From positions 43,906,630 through 43,970,629 of the forward strand of contig OY292274.1 of assembly GCA_958496175.1 (NCBI GenBank): a stretch of DNA of 64,000 nucleotides, written 5' to 3'. Source of the DNA: Sisyra terminalis (taxonomy: Eukaryota; Arthropoda; Insecta; Neuroptera; Sisyridae). The notes beneath the pieces were generated by a model, which saw nothing but the letters and a program-made list of their open reading frames with translations, had not been told where the DNA came from and did no database searches. This document shows positions 49,365 to 60,206 of the stretch, piece by piece (positions within the stretch are counted from its first letter, which is position 1; each line of letters begins with the position of its first letter). The translations under genes were made by a program, and so were the position numbers.

Positions 49365-49556
49365 TATGTCGTATGACTCAATTTTTTTATTTATTTATTA
49401 ACTATAACGCGTTTTAACAGTTTTTGGCTATCATCGTCAGGAAATGTTTTATTATTAATTATTTCAATAAAACAATACTTGACGATGACTGCCAAATATT
49501 GTTGAAACGTATTTTATGTAATTAAGAAATAAAGAAATTGAGTCATATGACATATA
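49365..49556. mobile_element. Palindromic MITE with about 85-bp arms
   Basis: TATGTCGTATGACTCAATTT at the left is inverted as AAATTGAGTCATATGACATA at the right. The arms also share TATTTATTTATTAAC / TTAAGAAATAAAG-type, CGTTTTAACA / TGTTGAAACG and TCATCGTCAGG / TTGACGATGA segments, meeting at GTTTTATTATTAATTATTTC. The 190-bp unit is non-coding and would fold into one long hairpin. TSD not resolved. Confidence 0.72.
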
Positions 49557-50089
49557 TAAGTATTAATTAATTTATATCTGGCTGTTATTAATATAAGCAA
49601 AACCTTCTTCCTAGTACTGTGTATTATAACACTTTAATTTTTCGTAACTTAACTTTCATCTTAATTTTTTTAGCGAGAGACAAAATTATTTCCTATCAAA
49701 AGGAGGGATTTACATTTTTTTTTTACTGTAGCTAATCAATGTTTTCTAGTATTTTAATCTCAAACTATTTGGTACATTTTTTGCAATCATAAAATTAGGA
49801 AAATTAATTTTCCTAACTGGAGTGAATTATTTTTTTAACATAAGCACTTAAAACTTACTATCGAACAAAACAGTATTCGTAAGTATATCTAATTATTTAA
49901 TTTCCAAAAAGCTTTATGGTTTTCAGAGAAATACGCACACCTGAAAATCCACTTCTTTGTTTCGTTGACACTATGAGTCAATTGGTTATTTCGGAAGTGC
50001 TAATTTACATTAAATTGTTTTTTAATTGACACATTTTAAACGACATTTTAGTGAGATCGTAGGTTTCATCTCAATTTTGTTGGCCTATC
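49557..50089. other. Non-genic stretch
   Basis: Nothing supported was found. Confidence 0.4.
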
Positions 50090-50540
50090 CGATCCGAAAA
50101 GAGTCATTACCGATTTCCCAGAACGATGAGCTGTACTTTTTCTCTTTTTTTGTTTTGTTTTGTTTCATTTACAAACTAATGTAGGTCTTTCGTTTTATTC
50201 TGGTGAATCGTACGAGTGTATATTTATTATTTTTTTATTACTTTGTTCGTGTTGCATTCGTATAGGTACCTACCTATATGTATGGTAAAGTGTATTTTCT
50301 GTTGTCGGTTGGCCTGTAATGACTAATGCATTCATTTGTATAAAATATATATAAAGATTTCTGATTGCAGGAGAGTTTCAATGCAATGATGCACACGTGT
50401 GCAAGAGGCTCGCTTCAAACTGGAATGGTTGTCAATCACTGTCCCCGTATATTATTATTGTTAGAGGGGCTAATGGATACGTTTGACTTGACTTTGCATC
50501 ATAAAACGAGCACAATAGGCCAAACTGATATATGAATACG
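50090..50540. promoter_or_regulatory. Candidate regulatory block
   Basis: G+C-raised and repeat-free. It contains CCTATCCGATCCGAAAAGAG, GCACACGTGTGC (a perfect 12-bp palindrome with E-box CACGTG), GTTGTCAATCACTGTCC (inverse of a TGATTGACA PBX/MEIS-type site) and GGGGCTAATGGATACG (TAATGG homeodomain core). A plus frame of about 55 codons after TTCTGATTGCAG is open but unrecognised. Reading it as an enhancer is inference. Confidence 0.32.
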
Positions 50541-50692
50541 GTTTTATGTAAGTGTGAAAAAAACTAATTTCTTCGCCTACCCAAATTCAAATTGTGCTAC
50601 AACTTTGTATCACAATAATTATAACATAGGTAAGAAAGTCATGTGAAGTCAATGAATAATTTTTTCTTCCTTCAATAATACTGTTATATACC

Positions 50693-50941
50693 CAGTAGCG
50701 TAGCGTGATGGGTGCTGGGCGGGCCATGACCCCGGGTGGCAAGTGAAAATGGGGTGGCATAATGACGTTGATAATTCCATAAAAGATTTTGCTTTGAGAA
50801 AAACACGAAGAGTACATTTTAAAATAATTAAAGAATTTAATGGTATTTGACTTTTCACCAATTTTCTTCAGTAAAAGTGAAAATGGGGTACGGCGAATTT
50901 CCTATCGGCCCCGGGTGGGGAAAACGCACGCTAAGCCACTG
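50693..50941. mobile_element. CAGTAGCGTAGCGTG-family element, both ends present
   Basis: The left end CAGTAGCGTAGCGTGATGGG and right end CGCACGCTAAGCCACTG are imperfect inverses. Internal features are CCCCGGGTGG on the left and GGCCCCGGGTGGGG on the right. Fragments at 40590-40740 (left part) and 63165-63261 (right part) belong to the same family. Probably hAT by end sequence (CAGTGGCGTAGCG type). A clean 8-bp duplication was not found. Confidence 0.7.
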
Positions 50942-51691
50942 GCCCATACCTTGATTCTGAATAAATATTCAAGCCTAGATTTCAATATCTTTATTCATTT
51001 TACTTTTCTCAAATAATTACTTTAGAAATTATTTTCCCTATAACCATTACCTTTTAAAGAAGTATCAATTAAAAGCAAAATTTGGTTATAAAAGCTTAGC
51101 TGCAAGTTCTAAAAACTCTCTCTTTCAATAAGAATATTGATCATGACACAATTGAGTGTACTATTGGTTTTTTAAATAGATCCATTCTGATATTGTATAT
51201 CTTTGTTAAATTGTTATCCTAAATAAACCTTAACTTCATTTATGGAACTTCGTGTAAGACTTTAAAAAGGAAAGCAAATGAAGCAATTACAATCGTCAGG
51301 AACCCTTTTCTTTTCATATAAATTGTAATCGTATATTTTTGAAATATTTGCCCCAAAAATTTAATTTATGAATATTACAAATAATTACACATGAAGTCCT
51401 ATTTTTGTGGGTTTCTTGACTGCCGTAAATTAACCAATCGGTTACAATAGAAATTTTTTTAATACCTATCACAAAACTATTGTTTATATATGAATACATA
51501 CATGTTATGTTTGTGACGTACAATGACGTCTCTAAGACGTCATTCATTCATTCAAGCCACTGGTCTTGCATGTTTCCCTTTCATACAGAAAGCTGTAAAA
51601 GGTCATAAAAAAGGCTTTTTTATATGCCAAATATAGTTATTCTTAATACACAAAAAATGATTATAAATTTACGATTGATTACTGCAGAAGC
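50942..51691. other. Non-genic stretch
   Basis: TGACGTCTCTAAGACGTCA near 51523 is a perfect inverted pair of TGACGTCT arms. Otherwise nothing is supported. Confidence 0.4.
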
Positions 51692-52483
51692 ATGAAACCA
51701 ATATATGAAAATTTAACACATTTCTTTTCGAGAACGATAAAGTTATTTTTGGCAGAACACGGAGGATATGGAATAATATTTATGATAAAAATGCTAACTA
51801 AAGAATTAAAAATTGGGGACCCCGCAATAAATATAGATAAGACGGAATACTTCCATATTGAACAACAAGTTACAGATTTAAATTTGGAAGATAAAGTTTA
51901 TAAAAGATGCCAAAATATTTTGCATCGATTTCGGGATGGTACTTGTTTAAGAGATATTGAAATAAAAAGACCGAGAAAAGCAAGTTGCAAAAATATGACA
52001 TGAGCTCATATGGAATAATGCATTTACTAAATAAAATGAAAAACCAATCTTTCAAAGTATAATCCAAAATATAGTCTTAAATGGAGCAGAAATATAACCA
52101 ATGACAACGACTATCAGAAACTAATTGAAAACAGTAGAATTTGATTATTTTAGATGTATAAAAGTTACAAGAAATGGTAAGAACAGAAGAAATATGACGA
52201 AGAATGGAAGTTAAATGCTCTATAACAAGGATACAAGAAAATAGAGCATTACAATGGTATGGTCATATCCAAAGAGTGGTAAATCATAGATGGCCAAAAA
52301 GAGTATTAAATTGAAAACCTCCAGAAGGTAGATAAAGACGTGATTAGCTCTATGATGAAAAATTGACATCAGGCAAGCATTGGTAAAGAAAGATCTAAGA
52401 GAGAGGATTGAAAAATTAGAGAATTAAGGAGGACAAAAGCGGGAACTCGTAAAGAAAAAATGCCGAAGAAGATGAAGAAGAAG
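51692..52483 (+). pseudogene. RTE-like LINE relic: RT thumb to GAA tail
   Basis: 51776-52003 reads MLTKELKIGDPAINIDKTEY, then FHIEQQVTDLNLEDKVYKRC and RFRDGTCLRDIE. This matches the end of LINE RT domains (L..y...GL.iN..KTEyl.i......l...i..c..fkYLG..i..dG....dI..RI). After frame changes, 52199 on reads RMEVKCSITRIQENRALQWY then GHIQRVVNHRWPKRVLN, the conserved C-terminal segment, with stops after it. It ends AAAAATGCCGAAGAAGATGA, the GAA-rich 3' terminus also seen at 37020-37040. All 5' parts are missing, as expected from 5' truncation. Confidence 0.8.
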
Positions 52484-52848
52484 CTTTGTTTTGTAATTTA
52501 TTCAGTCGACACGAATTTTATTGGTATATCAAGGGGTTACAATAACAACGATATACCTCTGCTTTATTTTGGTATGAAGAATTCACTACCGTATTATGGC
52601 TCTGGAAATTTCCGTAAAGGGGAGTATTTCATAACTTATAGTCTGCTTCTTATTATTCTCATTTTAATACTCGTATAATGGTTTTGATTGATAAGTATAA
52701 TTTGTAAGAAATTATAGAGTAATTAAATCATGACTCATTTATATTTTCTCAATTGAGATTAAGATTTTTTAAGCTTTTCTGGAGTAAATGGAGTCGAAAA
52801 AATTAAGTATATGATCGAGAAAATAGTTTGTAAAATACTTTTAGGACC
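52484..52848. other. Non-genic stretch
   Basis: Nothing supported was found. The 72-codon frame 52460-52678 begins inside the LINE tail and is not a gene. Confidence 0.4.
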
Positions 52849-53035
52849 GGTAGTTTCACCCATAGGTAGATAGGCCATATCCTTAAGATACCTATTTAGT
52901 AACTAAAAATTATCTGTTAGATAAATCCTACACATATTTATCATTATTCTTAGGTGTCAATACGGAAGATTTCTCTATTCTCCGGATAAAATTTTATCTG
53001 AAAGATAAGTTTCACCATCTAGATGTGAAAATACC
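52849..53035. mobile_element. MITE, GGTATTTTC family, copy B
   Basis: Starts GGTAGTTTCACCCATAGG and ends with GATGTGAAAATACC. Interior order and spacing match copy A at 13453-13636 over nearly its whole length (187 versus 184 bp). The flanks differ, so it is a transposed element and not a segmental duplication. Confidence 0.75.
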
Positions 53036-53639
53036 AAACCTTTAAATAATAAAAATGAACCGAAATAAATTGTATAGCTTCCCAGTAAAACTACATAATC
53101 AATGTAAAAACCAATACTATTAAATGAAGACCAAAAGTTGGGTTCATTATAAAAAAATGGTAAGATCAATAAAGTATTCTATTTTTTTTTTGTTTACTGG
53201 CTATTTTCCATTACTTCATGACTGCTAAGAACTTTAATTGATAAAAATTTGTAAATTCCAATTTATATTGTTATGCAAAAAAGTGTCCCATTTTGCAGTT
53301 CTAGTTTATTTAAAACCATCAGTAACCTATATCTATTGTACATTTGTACTTAATATAAAATATCTGTTCTGTATTTACAGTAAAGCAAATAAAAAAATAA
53401 TTGTCAAATCTTCATTTTCTCAAGGTAGCAAAACAATTATGATTTTAATAAACATCCGCACATTTTATAACAGCTAATGTATCCATAAAATTATTAATTT
53501 CATCACCATATTTTTTTTTCAAAATTTACTGAAAAAAATTTGAGTCATTAGTACGTTATTAATAAATTCAATCATCAAAAAAGCATATTTATTTTTCATA
53601 AAAACTAATACATAATATTATGTAAATGAAATAAAAATT
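53036..53639. other. Non-genic stretch
   Basis: Nothing supported was found. Confidence 0.4.
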
Positions 53640-54250
53640 ACTGCATCACATACTCTGTAAGTCATACAAAATACAAAGCCAAACGTTCGCCGTCTTTATT
53701 AATAATTAAGACTTCAAATTAATAACGAGAAAATTATGCAAATTTACTAATAAGTGTTGAAAGCAACGGATTTCTATCCTTACATCTCTTATTATTGATA
53801 ATTATTAATAAGGCTGTAATGTACGCCAAAACAGTGATCGATTTGCCATATGCGGTTGAAATGTTTGATGATTTTTTTTTTCCTATATATTATTATCTAA
53901 TTCGTGACCAGTTGTCGTTTGACCTTAAAACACTTCAAATTGTTCAAATCTCTACTTACTTATAAATAGCCAAATAGTCGTTTATGAACGACGAAAATCA
54001 ATTTATTACGGCCTTTTTTCCGTACACATTTAATTACAATTCGTGTTTCTCTTTAGGTCATTTTTCACGGTGTTTTTCAGTCGCACGAATTTGAACCAAA
54101 TTAAAAAAAATCTTTATCGTATCCCACTCGAAACAAATTCCACAATAAAAACATTTACACGTTTCAGCAATTTTTTTTTATTTTCTATCAATTATGTAAG
54201 TGTCGTAAATAGGGACAACAATATCCTTTTTGGCCTTGTTAAAATATCAT
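53640..54250. promoter_or_regulatory. Candidate regulatory block
   Basis: Repeat-free, with many TAAT/ATTA cores, including CTTTATTAATAATTAAGACTT, AAATTAATAACGAG and TTATTGATAATTATTAATAAG, plus AAACGTTCGCCGTC, GTGACCAGTTGTCGTTTGACC and TTACGGCC. The cluster resembles homeodomain-bound insect enhancers. No coding frame was recognised (54043-54252 is unremarkable). Confidence 0.28.
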
Positions 54251-55646
54251 AGAGCATTAAAGTTAAAGGAATTTAACGATACAATGAGAAATATCGCTTT
54301 TAATTTTTGTATATATCGTAGATATATTTATTTTTAACACGTACACGTAAATGTAATTCGTAAATTAGGAGCACAAAAATAAATTTAGGTTTATTAACCA
54401 ATAACAATTGACCTCAGTTGTTCTAACAAAAGACCATTTAAAGCTAGAAAGTAATAAAAATATAATATCATTTGGACCATTTACAGATTAATCTACGAAC
54501 GAAAATAACATTGTTAAGAGTTATATACCTACGTACATTTATTATTAATTCAAATGACGTTAAGGCTTAATAAAAAAAATTGTGGTTTTTATAGTATACT
54601 CTAAGAGAAATAAGTCATTGAAATGTAAAGTATTTGTCGCTTATTAATAATGATAATATTAGTTTTTTTATATATACAAATACACATAACTTTTACTTCA
54701 AGAATGCCACTTTATTCAAGTCTCAAAGGCGGCTGTTTTTCTCCACGAGTGTGAGACATGAAAGTAATATGACGCTTACTGATTTATAACTCATTAAAGG
54801 AATTTAAAAGTACTCAAAATTTATTAACAATACGTATAAAGTTAGATTTGTAGCTGCAAGATATATTCGGCATAAATCTTTGGAACAAATCTTTTGTTAT
54901 TCAATGTTTTATGGAAGATTTCTACGAAAAGATGTACTAAGTATTAGTCATATTCATTGACATCTATTTAATTGACAAAAAGCTTTGACTTACTTGAACA
55001 GATAATGTATTTGAATCTCTATAATTCATAAAGGGTAAGATTTATGTTTGGGTTTCTATTATTTTTTAATAGATTTTTATCATTATGTCATTATTAATTA
55101 GTAAGTTTAGAAAGTATGAACGTTGTTAAGGTGTTTCAAAACACAAAAGTTTTTATCATTTTTTCCCAAGTACTCATATGGTCGTAGTATAAAATTATTC
55201 CAGTACTAATCTATTAGTATTGAGCTATGATGCTGTCATTATGTCACGCTTTTAAAGGTGGATTAACTGGTGGATGCGCTTCATTGTACAAACGAAACTT
55301 TCCTCAAGAAGTTGAAAATACTATTTATGCCTGGTACAATTGTTACTCGAAACTTTGAAAAACTATGACGTCATACAAATCTACTGAATACTATAAAAGT
55401 CCAGTACATTTTCACTGAAACTAAAAACGAAAAACGATTAAAATATTATAGATTCGCTTAAACCGAAACTACTCGGAAACTATAACGGCCTCTTCATAGA
55501 GACCAATTCCAGCCATTTCATTGAATTATAGAACACGATCCTGATGGTTAATTAAAATTTAAAAAAGTCTGTTCGTAGGTGAACATTTTCTTTGCCAAAA
55601 ATTTGTTACCAAACAAAAATTGTTAAGATTAAAAATATTAAAAATT
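54251..55646. other. Non-genic stretch
   Basis: Nothing supported was found. Composition is slightly less A+T-rich at 55250-55560. Confidence 0.45.
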
Positions 55647-55871
55647 GGCTCAAGTGTATTTAAGCACACCCACAATCTGACAACGTTGCATTTTCGACTT
55701 TGTTTTTAATTTAATTCGCGATATTTTTGTTTATTCAATTCTAATATGGTATAATTCTCTCTTTTGTGGCTAAATTTTCATTATAGACCGATTTTATCGC
55801 GAATTGAATTAAAAACAAAGTCGAAAATGCAACGTTGCCAGATTGTGGGTGTGCTAAAGTATACTTGAGCC
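55647..55871. mobile_element. Palindromic MITE, GGCTCAAGT family, copy 1
   Basis: The left arm (55647-55722) and right arm (55796-55871), each 76 bases, are near-perfect inverses. They run from GGCTCAAGT through GCACACCCACAATCTG, CAACGTTGCATTTTCGAC and TTTGTTTTTAATT to CGCGAT. A 73-base spacer separates them. It is non-coding. A diverged second copy lies at 61285-61561. Confidence 0.85.
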
Positions 55872-56556
55872 AAAGAATTTAAATATAAAATATTAGGCAA
55901 TGAAATGAAAAACTTACCTGACGTTTACACATAACTAATTTCCCATTGCTATAAGAATAAAAACTGATTTGGTCAGTTATAGTGGTTACCTTAATTTATA
56001 TTTTGTGTGAATGGCTTATTAGTATTAAGGGCCTCAGGTTTGATATGTATATAGGAAGAGTTCCAGATACCAGATATGAACATTGAGCTGTAAACTAGAG
56101 TAAACGTACTCTAGAAGCTCAATGTTAAATTTAAATTGTTATTTCTCCTCGCTTTGTCGAGTCTTTGTACCCCTTCCACAGCATTTTTCTACAAAATATT
56201 CTTTCTTCTGTAAGTTAGCGTAGAAATAGGGTTTAAAGTATTTTGGTCCAAAAACGATAATGATGATGAAGAAGAAGACAATGATTATATCAAAATATTC
56301 GAAAAATACTTTTCTGTCATATTTTAGCTAAATATCAACAAATACTGCAACTCGAAGAAAATCGGTAAAAACTTAAAAATGTAATCTTGACTAAGTTATC
56401 TGCTTAAATAGTTACTAATTTTTGTAGTGTAAAAGGTATAAATAATAAGTTGGAATTAGGATCATCTGATTAATCAAACTATCAAAAGTTCAATAATAAT
56501 CTACTTTCTTGTAAATTAAAGGTATTACTTCAATATTGTTGATTGTTGATAAAAAT
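55872..56556. other. Non-genic stretch with a strong hairpin
   Basis: At 56079-56126 AACATTGAGCT / AGCTCAATGTT and CTAGAGTA / TACTCTAG form a 19-bp stem with a 5-to-1 internal bulge and an AACG loop. No conserved microRNA was recognised. A GATGATGAAGAAGAAGA simple run lies near 56262. Confidence 0.45.
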
Positions 56557-56711
56557 ATTTTTTTTAATTTATCGTTGCTTTGTCTTTGCCATGATTTTTA
56601 GCGACTTTTGGGTTAGTAAAAAACCATATCGGGAAATATTACAAATTTGTCGAACCCAGTACCTACCAGTTTTAGAGGGGCTACCTTAACCACTTGGCCA
56701 CCAGTGGGCTT
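56557..56711 (-). repeat. tRNA-derived SINE, copy 4
   Basis: Minus strand: AGCCCACTGGTGGCC, A-box TGGCCAAGTGGTTAAGG, B-box GGGTTCGAC, then AATATTTCCCGATAT, AAAAGTCGCTAAAAATC and an A-run at the 3' end (T-run about 56557-56567 on the plus strand). The A-box region is the closest of the four to a genuine tRNA-Ser head (GGCCGAGTGGTTAAGG). Confidence 0.82.
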
Positions 56712-57269
56712 TTAAAAACATTAAAATGCTTTATGATAATTCCACATTAAGAATATTTGTTTACAATATATACAAACTTATACTTGTATATTTATTTGAA
56801 CTATAAATATATACTTTCAGATTGATAACATTAAATACGGGGAAATGTTTATATCATAAATCCTAATTTAATTATTGAGTAATCGAGAAATCTTAAGTTA
56901 AGACGTGTGTGATATAAACTATTCAAAATACGCAAACTACCCACTAGATAAAATATTTCAGTTAAAATGAAATCTTTAATGTTTTTCTGCAATAAAATTT
57001 TTATTGAAACGGTAAGTTTAAGTTTAAAATCAGTACATAATAAATATAAATTTGCCAGCTTCAGTTGAAAGAAGAAAAAAAAAATAGAAATTGTTTTACT
57101 AATCGCGTGTAATTGAAGTGATTTTTTTTCTTATTTATCTAATTTTGACATTGAACACTAATATATTTGAAAACAATGAGCAAAAGTTACTCTAGCATAA
57201 CGAATTCTGACACTTAACGGTTGGTCTACTGAACAATTGTTTACTTCAATTACTCTAGTAAAAAATAAC
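56712..57269. other. Non-genic stretch
   Basis: Nothing supported was found. Confidence 0.4.
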
Positions 57270-57870
57270 ATAAGCAGAACAACATTATCATCATCATCAT
57301 GAACAACATCAAGTTCTTGTATAGTCCATGGTTGGAAACATTCCGTCCAGATAGAATAGAGAATAGTGGAAAGACAGAAACACGAATGATTACTACAAAC
57401 TCTACAATTATAATGATACTCAATTCTTTTACTAGGTCATGGCCACGGTTTCACTCTTCTTTCACTGATGACGATGAAGAAGCCGAAGAAATAATGATGA
57501 TTGTGGAGGAGGTTGCACTACGACAGCACTGTCTGTGCCCATCCGACCATGGACAATTTCACTTTCTCCCTCGTCACATTCAACGAAAATCACCACAATT
57601 TTCACAAATTCACTTATCATTTTGTTTTACTTCTTTTTCTTTATCACTTGCAAAGACAAAAAAGACAAAAATTCAACTCCTCGACTTTCCAATTCCGAAT
57701 TCTTCATTCCTGGATCGGCGCTCCTCAAACTCCTTATCACACACGAGAGTAATTGAATCTCTTAGAAAGTTGATTCGCATCTTGAACCACCTACGCCTAT
57801 TTTTTTCCCTCATAAATTTCAAGTTTCTCTCTATTGGACTCACATTTGTTTTTTGAATTTTTTACAAAAA
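57270..57870 (-). promoter_or_regulatory. G+C-raised block: candidate promoter / 5'-UTR exon
   Basis: For 600 bp base use is balanced and the minus strand is purine-rich, with phrases such as GACGAGGGAGAAAGTG and GGAGCGCCGATCCAGG. This favours a transcribed leader on the minus strand. A minus frame of 52 codons (57620 to 57462) starts MISEFVKIVVIFVECDEGES and could be an upstream ORF. Plus frames of 185, 83 and 73 codons overlap in all three phases, which reflects composition and not coding. No TATA or initiator was proven. Confidence 0.33.
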
Positions 57871-58871
57871 AAAAGGAAAATATTGAGTAATTTATTGAGT
57901 AAAAAGAATTGCGACATGTTTGCTAATTACTAACAGTGGCCGGTAGCAAAATTGTATCATTATCAATTCTAGTTAGCTGCAGAAGATTTCCTAATCATGT
58001 AGTCATTAACCCCATATCTTAGTTATTGAATTGATAGACTTGTTCACCATGAAATCAATACTTTTCAATGAAAAAATAATTACTCATTTTTTTGTTTCAA
58101 AGCTGAGGCATCGCTTTTTATTTATTACAATATTCTAGTTGAGTGAATCTCATTAACGGTAAAAGGTTAAGCAGAGAATTGAAATATTTCGTAATTCAAA
58201 TTCGAGTGCTCTTTATCGTTTGATTTCAACAAATCAAAAACTTAATACAATATAATTTTTTTCAAAAACTCATTTAAATGAAGTCCATAAAAATATACAC
58301 TGAAATAACAAGCATTTTCTTGACTAGGTCGCGGTCGTAATATCGTACACTTAATATTAGACTGATATAAATAGTTTTATCGTCTAAAAACATTATTTAT
58401 GAGCCATTAAAATATTATATAACGAGGAAGGTTGCACACTTAGCAATAATTAATTTTACCAACACAAATAGCGATCGTAAATCGTAAATTTGGAAAGAGT
58501 GAAAAGATCAAACATTGTCGTCGAATAAATGCTCGCTTTAATTATATTCCTCTTCCTGTTTGCGGATTGAACTTAATTCGAAAAATATGGTAATTGTTTT
58601 ATATATTTGAACAATTAACGGCGAATATGTACATGATCATGACTGGCACATATTTGCACACTGGACAATTACAATCAATTTTCTAAAAAAAAAAAAAAAA
58701 ACAACGATTTGCATATGTTCCGATCTATTCAAGTTTTGCATCCCATTAACCCACATGTAACTGTTTATTGTTACAAATGCCAAAATATTAGCAGAGAATA
58801 ATGATATTGATTTTTTTTTAAATTTAATTCATTGGAAAAAAATTTGGCAAAAACAATAAAACTATATAATA
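57871..58871. other. Non-genic stretch
   Basis: A poly(A) run of 18 lies at 58684-58701. Otherwise nothing is supported. Confidence 0.45.
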
Positions 58872-59295
58872 TACTAGCTGATCCCCGCGACTTCGTCTGC
58901 GTAACGTTGGTGTTGATTGTTTTCTCTTGTTTTATCAGTTCAACTAAAAATATTTTTACATATTATTTTCTAACTTTTAATTACCTTTCCAATGATATAT
59001 AACTCACCTGTCTAAAGTAAAAAATTATGTTTTCATCCCTAGGGAATATCTTCCCTTATTATTTTTTTGGAATAATAAGTTGCCTATAGTCTGTGGAAAA
59101 TTGTGTTGTATCTTAATACCAAATTTCATTAAATTCGGTTGTTCCGTTCTTTAGTTAAATCGGGACATACAGACAAAAATTTTAAAAATGTTAAATTTGG
59201 AATAAGGGTCTCTTGAAACAAATATTTACCCTAAAATTGGGTTCAAAATCGAAATGTACAGACAGACGTAAGAATTTTATATATTAGTATAGATA
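58872..59295 (+). mobile_element. Common insect interspersed repeat (CTAGCTGAYCC...)
   Basis: It begins TACTAGCTGATCCCCGCG then ACTTCGTCTGCG, and carries CCAAATTTCATTAAATTCGG then TTTAGTTAAATCGGGACATA. It ends with CAGACAGACGTAAGAATTTT and TATATTAGTATAGATA. This layout is a recurrent insect repeat, probably a LINE 3' region or Helitron-like derivative. It is about 425 bp and non-coding. Confidence 0.6.
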
Positions 59296-60206
59296 ACCAG
59301 AACCAGATTTACATTGGAGATCAATCTATACCATTATCTCAAAGACCATTTAGATGACAACAAAAATGTTTAGCTTTTAAAATTACTTTTTTGAAATTAT
59401 ACTTCTTTAGTGACATTATGAAAAAAAAAATCGGACTGAATTTTTAATAAGGGTAACGCCGTTATTACAGTAGGAAGTTGCTCGCGAGCAACTCATATCG
59501 AAACTGGCCGATTTTGACAGCGATTTTGATAGTACACATTAAAAAACGTAGTCGAATCAATCGAGTCGATCGCTAGCACATGTTTTTTGTTTTTCGTTAA
59601 GGGAAACCAACCTAAAATGATCAACACCGAAGTAACAGTCACCATCAATTGTTATTTTATATTTATAACATCGACATCGTCGAACTTAAAATTTTCAATT
59701 TTTATAATGTGAACCATATTTATATTAATACAAAATAGTTTAATTACCTACATTTAAAAGAAAGATATTTTTTGAAAATTATTCAACGCGATATTTAAAA
59801 AAACGCAAAGAAAGTAGATTGATACATTATATTTGAATTAAAAATCAACTTTAATTCATAAATATGAGTAGGTAACAAAAATATACAATTACAATTGTAT
59901 TAATTTAATTTTTGCTGTGTCGCTATTTGTACTTTTCGTAGATTCACACAACTGACTATTTAGACAAACTGTATGCATATGTAATTCACTTTTTATTCAT
60001 ATCTATACATTATAATTTATGACTAAAACCCACTTCTGTATGGTAAATGTTTTCAATAAGTATTTTTCGAACAAGTAACTTTTTCTGTATTAATAAACAG
60101 TTAATTCATACAATATGTAAGATACAAATTTATATAAGTAGTCAATTGTGTATAATATTGTGAAATACTACTTATACGTTATGTACAAATAGCCAACTGT
60201 GTATTA
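59296..60206. other. Non-genic stretch with an 18-bp perfect palindrome
   Basis: AGTTGCTCGCGAGCAACT at 59476-59493 is a perfect palindrome inside a small G+C-raised island (59450-59640) that also has GAAACTGGCCGATTTTGACA and CGAGTCGATCGCTAGC. The island may be regulatory or a transposon tip. Nothing else is supported. Confidence 0.45.

Noticed and set aside
57299..57856. 185-codon plus-strand frame, longest in the window
   Set aside because: All three plus frames are open here, the translation is H/S/F/L-rich without motifs, and the strand is pyrimidine-rich. It is explained by composition. The minus strand is the likelier transcribed one.
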